Assembly: GCA_030455605.1 (NCBI GenBank)
Contig: JAKDPD010000004.1
Span: forward strand, 1-64,000
From: Lactobacillus sp.
GTDB taxonomy: Bacteria > Bacillota > Bacilli > Lactobacillales > Lactobacillaceae
DNA: 64,000 bases
Direction: 5' to 3'
The position numbers and the translations under genes were made by a program. This document shows positions 1 through 8,443 of the stretch, piece after piece. Positions within the stretch are counted from its first letter, which is position 1. Every line of letters begins with the position of its first letter. Under the pieces are notes generated by a model. That model was not told where the DNA came from, did no database searches, and was given only the letters and a program-made list of their open reading frames with translations.

Positions 1-151
1 AATCTGCGGGATCATCAACCAAGAACTGGCTATCTAGTTTCGCAGTAACTCTATTGAATACTTTTGAGACACTATATATTAGTGTGAAGTTAGGTGGTAC
101 CACGGAATCATTTTCGTCCTTGTTTAGCAGCAGGCTGAAAATGATTTTTTT
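1..151 (+). promoter_or_regulatory. T-box leader, 3' part (5' end outside window)
   Basis: The conserved T-box antiterminator sequence AGGTGGTACCACGG lies at 92-105. Directly after it is a rho-independent terminator whose arms (AATCATTTTC at 106-115, GAAAATGATT at 137-146) pair perfectly and run into T residues. This is the mutually exclusive antiterminator/terminator arrangement of tRNA-sensing T-box leaders. An upstream stem (CTGCG 4-8 with CGCAG 41-45) is also visible. In a second T-box of this window the specifier codon sits about 100 nt before the T-box, so here it should lie just outside the window and the amino acid sensed cannot be read. The leader should control the five-gene unit from 200 to 4288. 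Confidence 0.9.
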
Positions 152-199
152 GTTTTTAACGAAGATTTAGCACTAGCTGTAATGAAAGAAGCGAGCAAG

Positions 200-943
200 A
201 TGTTACTAGAGCTTAAGGGTATTAAGAAGAAGTTTAAGAACAACGAAGTGTTAAAGGGCATCAACTTGGCAATTGATAAAGGAGAAGTTGTCGCCATCAT
301 CGGGCCATCAGGTTCAGGCAAGACGACGCTCTTGAGAAATATCAATTTCTTAGAAACCGCTGATTCTGGTACGATGGTCTTTCGCAATCAGGAAATCAAT
401 CTAGCGCACCCCAGCACAGATCAAGTTTTATCGACACGCCGGCACATGGCAATAGTGTTTCAAAATTACAATTTATTCAAGAATAAGACAGCTTTAGAAA
501 ATATTTCTGAAGGACTGGTCTTTGGGCAAAATATGGATAAAAGTGCCGCTAAGCAGTTGGCAGAAAAAGCGCTGAATCAAGTCGGCCTGTTAGATAAAAA
601 AGCTTTCTATCCCTCTCAGCTGTCTGGCGGTCAACAACAACGAATCGGAATTGCTAGGGCCACCGTGTTGAATCCCGATATTATATTGTTCGATGAGCCA
701 ACCTCAGCGCTAGATCCTGAACTGGTTAGTACCGTACTACGGGACATGAACCGGCTTGCGAAAAATGGCCAAACCATGATTGTCGTCACTCATCAAATGT
801 CTTTTGCCAGAAATATCGCCGATACAGTTATCTTCTTTGCTGACGGTGAAATCGTCGAACAAGGCAGTGCTAATGAAATTTTTGATCATCCCAAAAATGA
901 GCGAACACGCCAGTTTTTATCAGCAATTGCTGAAGATTACTAA
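200..943 (+). CDS. Polar amino acid ABC transporter ATP-binding protein
   Basis: ATPase subunit of a PAAT-type (GlnQ/TcyC-like) amino acid importer, acting at the inner face of the membrane. Visible motifs are Walker A (GPSGSGKTT near residue 35), the LSGGQQQR signature and Walker B (IILFDEPTSALD). The length of about 247 residues is normal. Start: an upstream in-frame ATG at 182 has no ribosome site. The ATG at 200 is preceded by AGAAG and gives the family's usual beginning (MLLELKGIKKKF), so it is preferred. It is followed by two permeases, a binding protein and a URO-D-like protein, all under one T-box, so uptake is expected to respond to an uncharged tRNA. The substrate is not determined. 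Confidence 0.93.
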   Translation: MLLELKGIKKKFKNNEVLKGINLAIDKGEVVAIIGPSGSGKTTLLRNINFLETADSGTMVFRNQEINLAHPSTDQVLSTRRHMAIVFQNYNLFKNKTALENISEGLVFGQNMDKSAAKQLAEKALNQVGLLDKKAFYPSQLSGGQQQRIGIARATVLNPDIILFDEPTSALDPELVSTVLRDMNRLAKNGQTMIVVTHQMSFARNIADTVIFFADGEIVEQGSANEIFDHPKNERTRQFLSAIAEDY

Positions 944-963
944 CCATTCTGAGGAGAAATACG

Positions 964-1635
964 ATGAAGTTAAGTCGAATTATCACTACTTTACTTTCGG
1001 GCTTGCCAATCACCTTAATTTTACTAGTATTTTCTTTCATTCTGGCATCGCTCATTGGACTAGGAATTGCGTGGCTATCTTTACGTAAAAATCCCATCTG
1101 CACGATCATAGCGAAAATATATCTAGGTATTGTCCGTGGTACACCACCACTGCTGATGCTACTGTTAACATATTATGGTTTGCCAAAACTTCTTTTATTA
1201 ATTGGAATCAATATTGAAGCGTGGTCCAAATTGCTGTTTGGCATCATTGGCTTATCTGTTGGATGGAGTGGTTATTTATCAGAAGCATTCCGATCTGCTT
1301 ACTTGTCTGTCGATCAGGGGCAGTATGAAGCAGCGCTAGTCGTTGGTATGAGCCCGAGTGATGCTTTCTGGCAAATCATCATGCCCCAAACAATCCTTAT
1401 TTCACTCCCCAATATTCAAAATTTAGTGATTGGTTTGGTCAAAGCGACCTCACTCGTTTATGTCATTGGACTTGTTGATATGTACAGCACTGCCACAGAT
1501 TTATCGAACCAAAATCAGGGTGTTTATCAGTTAGGAATTTTTGTCGTGCTGGCATTAATTTACTGGATGGTTGTCCTAGGCATTGAATGGGTGTTTAGAT
1601 ATATTCAAAAAGCATATCAATATGTCACAGTTTAG
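964..1635 (+). CDS. Amino acid ABC transporter permease 1
   Basis: Inner-membrane permease of the HisM/GlnP family, 223 residues, with about five hydrophobic segments. The cytoplasmic EAA loop that contacts the ATPase is clear (EAALVVGMSPSDAFWQIIMPQ, written here in the family's usual place near residue 120). A GAGGAG ribosome site sits just before the ATG, 20 nt after the ATPase gene. The next gene is a second permease of the same family, so the channel is probably a heterodimer of the two. Confidence 0.92.
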   Translation: MKLSRIITTLLSGLPITLILLVFSFILASLIGLGIAWLSLRKNPICTIIAKIYLGIVRGTPPLLMLLLTYYGLPKLLLLIGINIEAWSKLLFGIIGLSVGWSGYLSEAFRSAYLSVDQGQYEAALVVGMSPSDAFWQIIMPQTILISLPNIQNLVIGLVKATSLVYVIGLVDMYSTATDLSNQNQGVYQLGIFVVLALIYWMVVLGIEWVFRYIQKAYQYVTV

Positions 1636-1646
1636 AAGGTAAAACC

Positions 1647-2357
1647 ATGTTTGACTTGAAGTTTGCAATTAATTTATTTCCAAAAATATTATCAGTTGCC
1701 CCTATAACCATTGGCTTATCAGTCTTTGCCACGCTTATCGGAACAATTTTGGCCGTCTTAATTGTGATTGCGCGAGAGCGAAAAATTAAAGTACTTGGTT
1801 CAGTTGCCGCAATCTACGTGTCTTTTATCCGAGGTACGCCTATCATTGTTCAAATGTATGTCGTGTATTATGGGCTTCCCCAACTCTTGTTGACATTCAA
1901 AGGAATGGGGCTAAATACCAATCCGAATGGCATGCCAGCGATGTTAATTGCGATACTGGCTTATTCATTTAATGCTGCAGCTAATATTTCTGAAAGCATT
2001 CGATCAGCTTATCATTCCGTAGATTACCAACAGTACGAAGCGGCGGTGACAGTGGGAATGAAACCAATCCGAGCGATGACCAGAATTGTTATTCCCCAAT
2101 TAATTGCCAATTTTATCCCTAACTTTTCTAATCTTTTTTTGGATTTAGTTAAGGATACGGCAATTGTCTATAATATTGGGATTGTAGAGATTATGGCCAA
2201 AGCGAATATCTTATCCTCATTGGGATTTAAATATATTGAGACTTATCTCGATGCGCTCATTATTTACGTCTTGATTTGTTGGTTTTTTGCTAAAATATTT
2301 CATATTTTTGAGGGCGTTGCACGTAAACGACTCTCGCATACACAAGCGTTAATTTAG
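1647..2357 (+). CDS. Amino acid ABC transporter permease 2
   Basis: Second permease of the HisM/GlnP family, 236 residues. Its EAA loop (EAAVTVGMKPIRAM) closely matches that of the preceding permease, and the FIRGTP motif typical of polar amino acid permeases is present near residue 60. It starts 11 nt after the first permease with an AGAAGG ribosome site. It probably pairs with the product of 964-1635 to form the transport channel. Confidence 0.92.
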   Translation: MFDLKFAINLFPKILSVAPITIGLSVFATLIGTILAVLIVIARERKIKVLGSVAAIYVSFIRGTPIIVQMYVVYYGLPQLLLTFKGMGLNTNPNGMPAMLIAILAYSFNAAANISESIRSAYHSVDYQQYEAAVTVGMKPIRAMTRIVIPQLIANFIPNFSNLFLDLVKDTAIVYNIGIVEIMAKANILSSLGFKYIETYLDALIIYVLICWFFAKIFHIFEGVARKRLSHTQALI

Positions 2358-2372
2358 AAGGGAAATTATAAA

Positions 2373-3236
2373 ATGAAATCTAGAACTCGTATTATCTTAT
2401 ATACCATCATCGCGGTTGTCGTCGTTATCTTTATTGCGATTGGTTTTGGGCACAATGACGCTAAATCCAATTCTAAAGTAACACTCGTCAGTGTTGCTGC
2501 TCCGAATAACAATCGGCCATACACTTATCCAGCTAATGGAAAAATTGGTGGCTACTATGGTGCCTTGTTGGCACGCATCGATAAAGATCTAAAACAGTAC
2601 AAATTTCAACAGGTAACCACTGCACAAAATTCGGTATTTATCGGTTTACAATCCGGTAAATACGATTTAGCTGTTTCAAATTGGTGGTACTCTAAAGATC
2701 GTTTTGCCACTTACCTGCACTCAACCTCCAATGGGCTAGATGACCTGCGGTTAATCACCAAAAAAGGTGGTAAATCGGCTAATTCCCTTAAAGATATTGC
2801 AACTAAAAAATTATCATTAGCGCCAATTTCAACTGATGATGCTAGATATGCATTTATTCAAGAATACAACAAGAAAAATCCTAAATATAAAATTGATTTA
2901 AAAGGCATTGGTGATCAATCAGCCGGTGATGCATTGAGACAAGTATCCAACGGACAATATGATGTTGCAATTTATCCTTATGCTACATATAAACCCATAG
3001 CAAATACCAGTGAAGGCCATAAATTGCAAGTTTCTAAATCTATTGGTCTTGAAAATAGCTATTTCTTATTAAATAAAAACACCAAAAACCAAAAATTAAC
3101 CACCGCCCTTAACCATGAATTAAAGAAACTCAAGGATAACGGTTATCTCGAAAAAATTACGAAGCAATATCTTTACGAAAACACTTTTAAATTTCCGGGT
3201 GCCGACACCACCTTTAAGACGAATCCCGCAAAATAA
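2373..3236 (+). CDS. Amino acid ABC transporter substrate-binding protein, membrane-anchored
   Basis: Extracytoplasmic solute-binding protein of family 3 (PAAT type), 287 residues. Residues 6-25 form one hydrophobic segment. No cysteine lipobox follows it, so the protein is probably held by an uncleaved N-terminal anchor or released by signal peptidase I, rather than lipidated as is usual in Gram-positives. The mature part has the family pattern with a late IGLENSYFLLNKN segment and a lysine-rich C-terminal helix. It follows the two permeases in the T-box operon. The ligand is unknown; cystine or methionine-like compounds are plausible from family and regulation, but this is inference. Confidence 0.88.
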   Translation: MKSRTRIILYTIIAVVVVIFIAIGFGHNDAKSNSKVTLVSVAAPNNNRPYTYPANGKIGGYYGALLARIDKDLKQYKFQQVTTAQNSVFIGLQSGKYDLAVSNWWYSKDRFATYLHSTSNGLDDLRLITKKGGKSANSLKDIATKKLSLAPISTDDARYAFIQEYNKKNPKYKIDLKGIGDQSAGDALRQVSNGQYDVAIYPYATYKPIANTSEGHKLQVSKSIGLENSYFLLNKNTKNQKLTTALNHELKKLKDNGYLEKITKQYLYENTFKFPGADTTFKTNPAK

Positions 3237-3268
3237 CAAATTAGCAAAGCTTTTTAGGAGAGATCATC

Positions 3269-4288
3269 ATGAACAAAGCAGAAGTATTGAAGACATTTTA
3301 TAATCAAAGCAAAGTGCGAGTACCATTTTCGGTTTGGCACCATTTCACACCTAATGAACACGTAGAAGCAACTGCAGATAATGGCATGTATGATGCAGAC
3401 TTAACTAAACAAACCAAATTTGTTGATGCCGTACATCCCGACTTTATCAAATTGATGAATGACGGCTACTTCACTTACCAGCTTAACAATGTCGACAATC
3501 CCAGAGATTTAGACTCTTTGGCTAAAATCAAACCAATTTTAGATAATGATCCATGGTTAACCACCCAAGGTAAGCTCATTTCAGCCCAAATCGCCAGTTT
3601 AAATCAGCCCGCAGTAACATTAAGTAATGTTTTTTCTGCTATCACCCTATTAAAATGGAAATTAGTTGCAGATAAGCCTGAACTTGACTTGGCTCAGGGG
3701 GATGTCATTTTTGCAGATTTATACACCAAAGCCCCTGAAATCGTAATCCATGCCTTGCAGGTCATCACTGGCGACATTAAAAAACAAATCAGCGCTCAAC
3801 ACCGTACTGGTATCGACGGTGTATTGTTTAGCACACAAGAGATTCAAGATGACCGCATTGGACAAGAATTCTTTGAAACCGTTCAAAAGAAACTAGATAC
3901 TGACTTAATTGCTGAAATCAATAAAACAGATAAAATTGGTATTCTTCACATTTGTGGATTTGGTGACGCAACCAATCACCTACCCTGGTTTGTTGACTAT
4001 AATCTACCAGTCGTAAACTGGGCAACACGCGTGGATAGTTACACCTTAGGTGAAGGAAAAAAATTATTCAAGAATAAAGTGGTATTTGGTGGTCTGGGCA
4101 TCACCAAAGATGATATTTTATACAAAGGCACAAAAGCTGAAATTCAAGCCGAAGTTCACCGCTTGATTGATGAGGTTGGGACTGAGGATGTCATTATTGG
4201 TGCTGATTGCACCATCCAACGTGATACGCCGCTTGAGCATATTCTCTGGGCTACAGAAGCAGCTCACGCTTATGGTGCTAAACACTAG
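3269..4288 (+). CDS. URO-D superfamily protein, MtaA/CmuA-like zinc methyltransferase homologue
   Basis: A 339-residue protein of the uroporphyrinogen decarboxylase / cobalamin-independent methyltransferase superfamily. It carries the H-x-C ... C zinc pattern of MtaA/MtbA/CmuA and MetE-type methyltransferases: LHICGFGD in the third quarter and GADCTIQRDTP near the end. True HemE enzymes lack that pattern, and no haem genes are nearby. It is the last gene of the T-box operon behind an amino acid importer. This suggests it handles a methyl group of an imported compound, perhaps for methionine or homocysteine metabolism. No corrinoid protein is encoded nearby, so the methyl donor and acceptor are unknown. 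Ribosome site AGGAGA precedes the ATG. Confidence 0.8.
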   Translation: MNKAEVLKTFYNQSKVRVPFSVWHHFTPNEHVEATADNGMYDADLTKQTKFVDAVHPDFIKLMNDGYFTYQLNNVDNPRDLDSLAKIKPILDNDPWLTTQGKLISAQIASLNQPAVTLSNVFSAITLLKWKLVADKPELDLAQGDVIFADLYTKAPEIVIHALQVITGDIKKQISAQHRTGIDGVLFSTQEIQDDRIGQEFFETVQKKLDTDLIAEINKTDKIGILHICGFGDATNHLPWFVDYNLPVVNWATRVDSYTLGEGKKLFKNKVVFGGLGITKDDILYKGTKAEIQAEVHRLIDEVGTEDVIIGADCTIQRDTPLEHILWATEAAHAYGAKH

Positions 4289-4347
4289 ACAATTGCTTGA
4301 TCATGGTTAAAAAGCAAGCATTGGGTTACCAAATAATTTAGCTAAAA

Positions 4348-4385
4348 CAAAAAGAGCTTGCCATTTCATGGCAAACCCTTTTTTA
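4348..4385 (+). terminator. Bidirectional rho-independent terminator
   Basis: TTGCCAT (4358-4364) pairs with ATGGCAA (4368-4374). The hairpin is flanked by an A-rich run on the left and a T-run on the right, so it can end transcripts from both sides. It separates the T-box operon from the convergent ECF gene. Confidence 0.85.
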
Positions 4386-4395
4386 ATACTACTAC

Positions 4396-5010
4396 TTACC
4401 CACGTTGCCCTTTACGCACCACATACTGTAATGGCGTCACAATTAATGGCGTCATTAAACCAGTAAATACTGCTTCTAGTAACCCATTAACAGCTAAAGC
4501 CGACACCAATAACCATAAGAGTGGCATCCCCGTGTTGCCTAAATATTTGGCAATCGTTTCTGGATGACCATTAAAGACTAGCGCAGTGAGCCCAATCACT
4601 AACAAAGTATTAGCTAAACTGGTTAGCACGCCAGCAGCCATGTAGCGTAATTTTTCATGACGAAAAGGTCCAACCGTGAGCTTTTTCGCAATTAGACCAG
4701 CCAGTAAACCGGCCACAATGCTCGGCACTAAGGAAATGAAGAGATTACGGAACAACAATAGGCTGACAATATCACCTGGTTGGGTATAAGCGAGCACTAA
4801 GCGCGTCAGACCCCAAAAAACACCAAATTGTGTGCCCGCCTTAGGCCCCATCAGACTCCCGTAAACTGCAATCGTTAGGGGAACCGTCGTAATTGCCGGT
4901 AAAGTCGGAAAAATGCGAATATAACCAATATCGGGCACAAAACTTTGCAATAACAGAATCGCCATAAACACGGCAGTTAAGGTTAACGCAAAGGTCGTAC
5001 GATGCTTCAT
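4396..5010 (-). CDS. ECF transporter S component (vitamin-type substrate-binding subunit)
   Basis: Integral membrane protein of 204 residues with about six hydrophobic segments. It resembles S components of energy-coupling factor importers (Pfam ECF_trnsprt family), with the characteristic early region FPTLPAITTVPLTIAVYG and GPKAG. S components bind a vitamin and use shared EcfA/EcfA'/EcfT units, which are not in this window. The sequence looks closest to pantothenate-type (PanT) proteins, but specificity cannot be read from the sequence alone. It stands alone with a strong ribosome site (GAGGAGG) before its ATG. Confidence 0.75.
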   Translation of the reverse strand: MKHRTTFALTLTAVFMAILLLQSFVPDIGYIRIFPTLPAITTVPLTIAVYGSLMGPKAGTQFGVFWGLTRLVLAYTQPGDIVSLLLFRNLFISLVPSIVAGLLAGLIAKKLTVGPFRHEKLRYMAAGVLTSLANTLLVIGLTALVFNGHPETIAKYLGNTGMPLLWLLVSALAVNGLLEAVFTGLMTPLIVTPLQYVVRKGQRG

Positions 5011-5121
5011 GATAATTTCCTCCTCAATGATGAATCATTGTTAGCTTCTGCTAATAAGCCTAACAGATAACAGCGAGCTTGCAACTCCCAAGTTTCTGGC
5101 TAGGCACGGTGAAGTGAGCTT

Positions 5122-5130
5122 TGCTATAAT
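5122..5130 (+). promoter_or_regulatory. Extended -10 promoter for mutY
   Basis: TGCTATAAT matches the extended -10 consensus TGnTATAAT. No good -35 box is visible, as expected for extended -10 promoters. It lies 24 nt upstream of the mutY start. Confidence 0.6.
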
Positions 5131-5153
5131 ACAATCAGAAATGAGGAACTAAC

Positions 5154-6242
5154 TTGAAGTGGTCAACAACTAAAATTAAAGCTTTTCGAAAAAACTTACT
5201 CGCTTGGTACGACCAAGATAAGCGCGAGCTTCCTTGGCGGCAAGACCATGATCCCTATAATGTTCTGGTCAGCGAAATCATGCTGCAGCAAACCCAAGTG
5301 CAGACGGTCATTCCCTATTATCAACGCTTTATTGACCAATTTCCTAACGTCCAAGCGCTTGCAAAAGCCCCCGAAGCGAAAGTTTTGAAAGCTTGGGAAG
5401 GTCTCGGCTATTATTCCCGAGCACGTCACTTGCAACAGGCCGCCCAACAATTAGTACGTGATTACCACGGTCAGTGGCCCACCACCGCTACTGGCCTTGC
5501 AGCACTCAGCGGTATTGGTCCTTATACCGCTGGTGCCATTGCTAGTATTGCCTTCAATCAGCCTGAACCGGCTATCGATGGTAACGCCTTTCGCGTCTTT
5601 GCGCGTCTTTTCTGTTTAACGGATGACATCACCCAGCCCAAGACCCGGCTCGTCTTTGATAAGCTTATCCGAAAATTGATTGACCCTGACCGCCCTGGCG
5701 ACTTTAATCAAGCCATTATGGATTTAGGTTCCAGTTACATGCGGGCAAAGGAAGCTGACCCCGCGCATTCTCCTGTAGCTGCTTTTGATGGGAGCTATCA
5801 GACTGGACGCGTTTATGACTTCCCCGTTAAAACAAAGAAAAAACCGCCAAAGCCATTTGCTTATTATGCGCTAGCCATTCATAGCCCCCAAGGTTGGCTA
5901 TTTGAGCAGCGTCCTAGTCAAGGCCTGCTAGCCAAATTATGGGACTTTCCCTTGGTCAATCAGGCCGAGCTCAAAACATTGCTAGTCAGCGACCAAATTC
6001 GCGAAGTAAGTCACCGTTTCGCTGCTGAAGCAGATGCCCCCCTTACCTTGACCGATCCAGGTTTAAAACCGGTCAAGCATACCTTTACGCATCAGCGCTG
6101 GACCATGACCATCTTGACCGCTGAAACGGCCGCTTTCAAATTAGATTATCTCCCCGCACGCTGGGTCAGTGACTTTAGTACCATTGAAATTCCCACGGTA
6201 CAAAAAAAGCTCTTACGAGCTTTAAATTTGTTACCGTCTTAA
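5154..6242 (+). CDS. mutY: Adenine DNA glycosylase MutY, cluster-less type
   Basis: Removes adenine mispaired with 8-oxoguanine, preventing G:C to T:A mutations. The protein has 362 residues: a helix-hairpin-helix glycosylase domain with catalytic Glu41 (SEIMLQQTQ) and Asp142 (AIDGNAFRV), then a NUDIX-like 8-oxoG recognition domain from about residue 230. The four cysteines that normally bind [4Fe-4S] after the catalytic domain are absent: residues 190-215 contain none, and the whole protein has only one cysteine. Cluster-less MutYs are known from lactic acid bacteria, so this is a lineage trait rather than damage. Start is TTG with GAGGAA 6 nt upstream. Confidence 0.95.
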   Translation: MKWSTTKIKAFRKNLLAWYDQDKRELPWRQDHDPYNVLVSEIMLQQTQVQTVIPYYQRFIDQFPNVQALAKAPEAKVLKAWEGLGYYSRARHLQQAAQQLVRDYHGQWPTTATGLAALSGIGPYTAGAIASIAFNQPEPAIDGNAFRVFARLFCLTDDITQPKTRLVFDKLIRKLIDPDRPGDFNQAIMDLGSSYMRAKEADPAHSPVAAFDGSYQTGRVYDFPVKTKKKPPKPFAYYALAIHSPQGWLFEQRPSQGLLAKLWDFPLVNQAELKTLLVSDQIREVSHRFAAEADAPLTLTDPGLKPVKHTFTHQRWTMTILTAETAAFKLDYLPARWVSDFSTIEIPTVQKKLLRALNLLPS

Positions 6243-7105
6243 CGTCGCGGTTGCAGTTTAAAGCGTAAGCGGTGTTTGTCTTTATCTAATAAATAATGCT
6301 TAAACAGATTCACGACTTGCGTATCTTGTGGCAAGGATGAGTGCTGCGCATCGTCCCCAGTCACATTAATCGCCATGTAACTTTTAACCTGATTTTGGAA
6401 GATATATTTACCGGCTAACACGGAATTTTCTGGTACCAGCCCATCCGAAGTATAACTTTCCCCGCCATAAATGTTATAGGCGAGTAAATGCTTCGGCAAA
6501 CGTTTGCGATACTTCAAGAAATCACTGTACATCTGCGTCTTCATTTTGGTGGAGTTTTCTTTAAAGTTATACGGTGATCCCAGCGTCATGAGCCGTTTAA
6601 TGTTAAGTTCATCATCATAACTATGATAATAATGCTCTAGCCAGTAAGTCCAAATCAGACCACCGTTAGAATAGCCAAAAGCCACGAAGTTCCGAAAATG
6701 GTAATCTTCACTCAGCTGATAGAACGCCTCGTCAAACCAATACGCCTGTTTCTTAATGTTACTGTAGCCATCGTGGTTATTACTAAATCCCACTACGATT
6801 AGCGGCTGACGATCATTACGATTAATCGCCCCCGTATAAGTTAACTTGCCATTTGGATCCACCTGAATTTTGAGCAGACTATGCTTCTCTTTACGATTTT
6901 GATTAAGCAGTGTGACCAATTGATTGAACCGATTAATGCTAGCTGATGACCCAGGTAGCATGATTACTGGGGTCATTTTTGATTGGCGCCGCTGGGACAT
7001 TTCCTTGTTAGAATCGCGCATCCAAGCATAAGTGGGGTAAATGGTTGCTAACGACAATAATAACACCAGCAAGATTAACCAGTAGCCCTTATTCTTTTTC
7101 ATCAT
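6239..7105 (-). CDS. Exported or membrane-anchored alpha/beta hydrolase (DUF915-like)
   Basis: A 288-residue protein with a single N-terminal hydrophobic segment (about residues 8-27), so it probably acts outside the membrane. It has an alpha/beta-hydrolase core with nucleophile elbow GYSNGG (Ser146), a later SDGLVP acid region near 220 and a C-terminal DAQHSS histidine near 256, giving a complete-looking triad. This fits the DUF915 family of surface hydrolases in lactobacilli; the substrate is unknown. Its start overlaps the end of the EIIC-like gene by 17 nt, so the two are translationally linked and likely work together. It ends 4 nt inside the convergent mutY end. Confidence 0.8.
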   Translation of the reverse strand: MMKKNKGYWLILLVLLLSLATIYPTYAWMRDSNKEMSQRRQSKMTPVIMLPGSSASINRFNQLVTLLNQNRKEKHSLLKIQVDPNGKLTYTGAINRNDRQPLIVVGFSNNHDGYSNIKKQAYWFDEAFYQLSEDYHFRNFVAFGYSNGGLIWTYWLEHYYHSYDDELNIKRLMTLGSPYNFKENSTKMKTQMYSDFLKYRKRLPKHLLAYNIYGGESYTSDGLVPENSVLAGKYIFQNQVKSYMAINVTGDDAQHSSLPQDTQVVNLFKHYLLDKDKHRLRFKLQPRR

Positions 7106-8381
7106 TAGCGACCCTTTCTTGAATCTTCATATCTAATTTAACCCAAGGTCTAAACCAACAAACGTCAATCACTAGCAAGATGATTGAATAAACGAGGACT
7201 CGCCAGCTCCCATTAGTCGCCACAAACGGCGCAATTGGCTGCAGGGTCCCAACCAGCACCGGAAAAGCAACGGCCGGTATCCAATTAAGCCATAGGAGCA
7301 ATGCACTCAGTAACATGTTAAAAGTGACCACGATTAAGATGGGTAGCAAATAGACCGGATTAAAGAGTACCGGTAAGCCGGCCAAAAAGCCGGTTGGCAC
7401 CCCAAACATTGCTGGAAACAGCGAAAAGCCAGCTAAGCGGCGCTTATAACGGTTATGCATGACCAGAAGTACTGTGATAATTAACGCTAAAGTCACCGAA
7501 CTAGAGAGACTGGCATAACCCGTATACAGCTCGCTCCCTAAATATTTATAAGGGACCCGCCAACTATTACTGTGTATTAGCGCATTATTCATATTAGCCA
7601 CTGCAGCGCCAGAATTGTTGGAATTATTCAAAGCGACAACCGGATACCCAATGCCAATTAGCGCTAGTAAGGTAATCAGTAAGGCTAACCCCACACCTTT
7701 TAAAATATTATTGGTACTCAGTTCAGTGCTAATCAACGAATTAAAGACTGCGTTTGAAATCTTCGTTTTAAACAGATAAACCCCTAAAGCCAATAGTAAG
7801 CCAATGACCAAGGCAACTAGCATCGGTTTGACTGCTTGCCAAACACGGACATCCAACCCAGCCAATTGTTCAAACCGTTTGTGACCTTGCCTTGGCGCTA
7901 GCCAGCGGAAGATATTGCCTACTAAGTACCCTAACAAAAATGGTAATAACACCATATTCATATCAAGTAATTGTGCATTAAACGGTAAGGTAGTAACAGT
8001 AGCAGGTTGATTGCCATTATAACTGGCAATGAGTAGCGTTAAAACGCTAGTAATTCCTGCCATTTGTGCGTCTTTATGAAAGAGCTTAGCCGTATAGCCC
8101 GCAGTTAAATACGCCACCAACAGCCCAGCTAAATTGAAGCTCGCAAACCGCACACTATTAAGCAAATAGAGGACATTGTCTGATAGCCAGGTTGGGATAA
8201 ACTGATAGGCATAACTAATATTATAAAGCCAACTATCATACCCGATGAAGGCAGTCATCAGTGTCTGAGCCATGACACCAATCAATAACAATGGCATTAA
8301 CGTAATAAAGGTCCGTTGGGCCACCCGAAAAAAGGATTTTTTACTAATCCAATAAAAAATAAATTCAAATCTTTCGGCCAT
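7089..8381 (-). CDS. EIIC-like (PTS lactose/cellobiose family) membrane protein lacking the NEP glutamate
   Basis: A 430-residue, about ten-segment membrane protein related to the PTS EIIC lactose/cellobiose fold. The C-terminal EIIC signature survives only in part: residues 329-342 end in LPVLFNP, but the usual NEP, whose glutamate binds the sugar hydroxyl, reads P-T-G, so threonine 330 replaces the glutamate. No EIIA or EIIB domain or gene is nearby. It sits downstream of a DltA-DltC-DltD-type operon and overlaps an extracytoplasmic hydrolase gene. It may therefore have been recruited to a wall- or teichoic-acid-related job instead of sugar phosphorylation; this is inference. An AAGGAG ribosome site precedes the ATG. 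Confidence 0.7.
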   Translation of the reverse strand: MAERFEFIFYWISKKSFFRVAQRTFITLMPLLLIGVMAQTLMTAFIGYDSWLYNISYAYQFIPTWLSDNVLYLLNSVRFASFNLAGLLVAYLTAGYTAKLFHKDAQMAGITSVLTLLIASYNGNQPATVTTLPFNAQLLDMNMVLLPFLLGYLVGNIFRWLAPRQGHKRFEQLAGLDVRVWQAVKPMLVALVIGLLLALGVYLFKTKISNAVFNSLISTELSTNNILKGVGLALLITLLALIGIGYPVVALNNSNNSGAAVANMNNALIHSNSWRVPYKYLGSELYTGYASLSSSVTLALIITVLLVMHNRYKRRLAGFSLFPAMFGVPTGFLAGLPVLFNPVYLLPILIVVTFNMLLSALLLWLNWIPAVAFPVLVGTLQPIAPFVATNGSWRVLVYSIILLVIDVCWFRPWVKLDMKIQERVANDEKE

Positions 8382-8410
8382 TCTTCTTGGCTCCTTCTAG
8401 TGAGCGAACA

Positions 8411-8419
8411 TGCTATAAT
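8411..8419 (+). promoter_or_regulatory. Extended -10 promoter for the small RHH-like gene
   Basis: TGCTATAAT is an exact extended -10 element, 25 nt before the ATG at 8444. The gap to the divergent EIIC-like gene is only 62 nt, so both promoters must overlap here and could share a regulator. Confidence 0.6.
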
Positions 8420-8443
8420 AACGGTAAGAGTGAGGGGACTATC

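Noticed and set aside
3269-4288. Uroporphyrinogen decarboxylase HemE
   Set aside because: The zinc-type H-x-C...C pattern and lack of haem genes fit the methyltransferase branch of the superfamily better.
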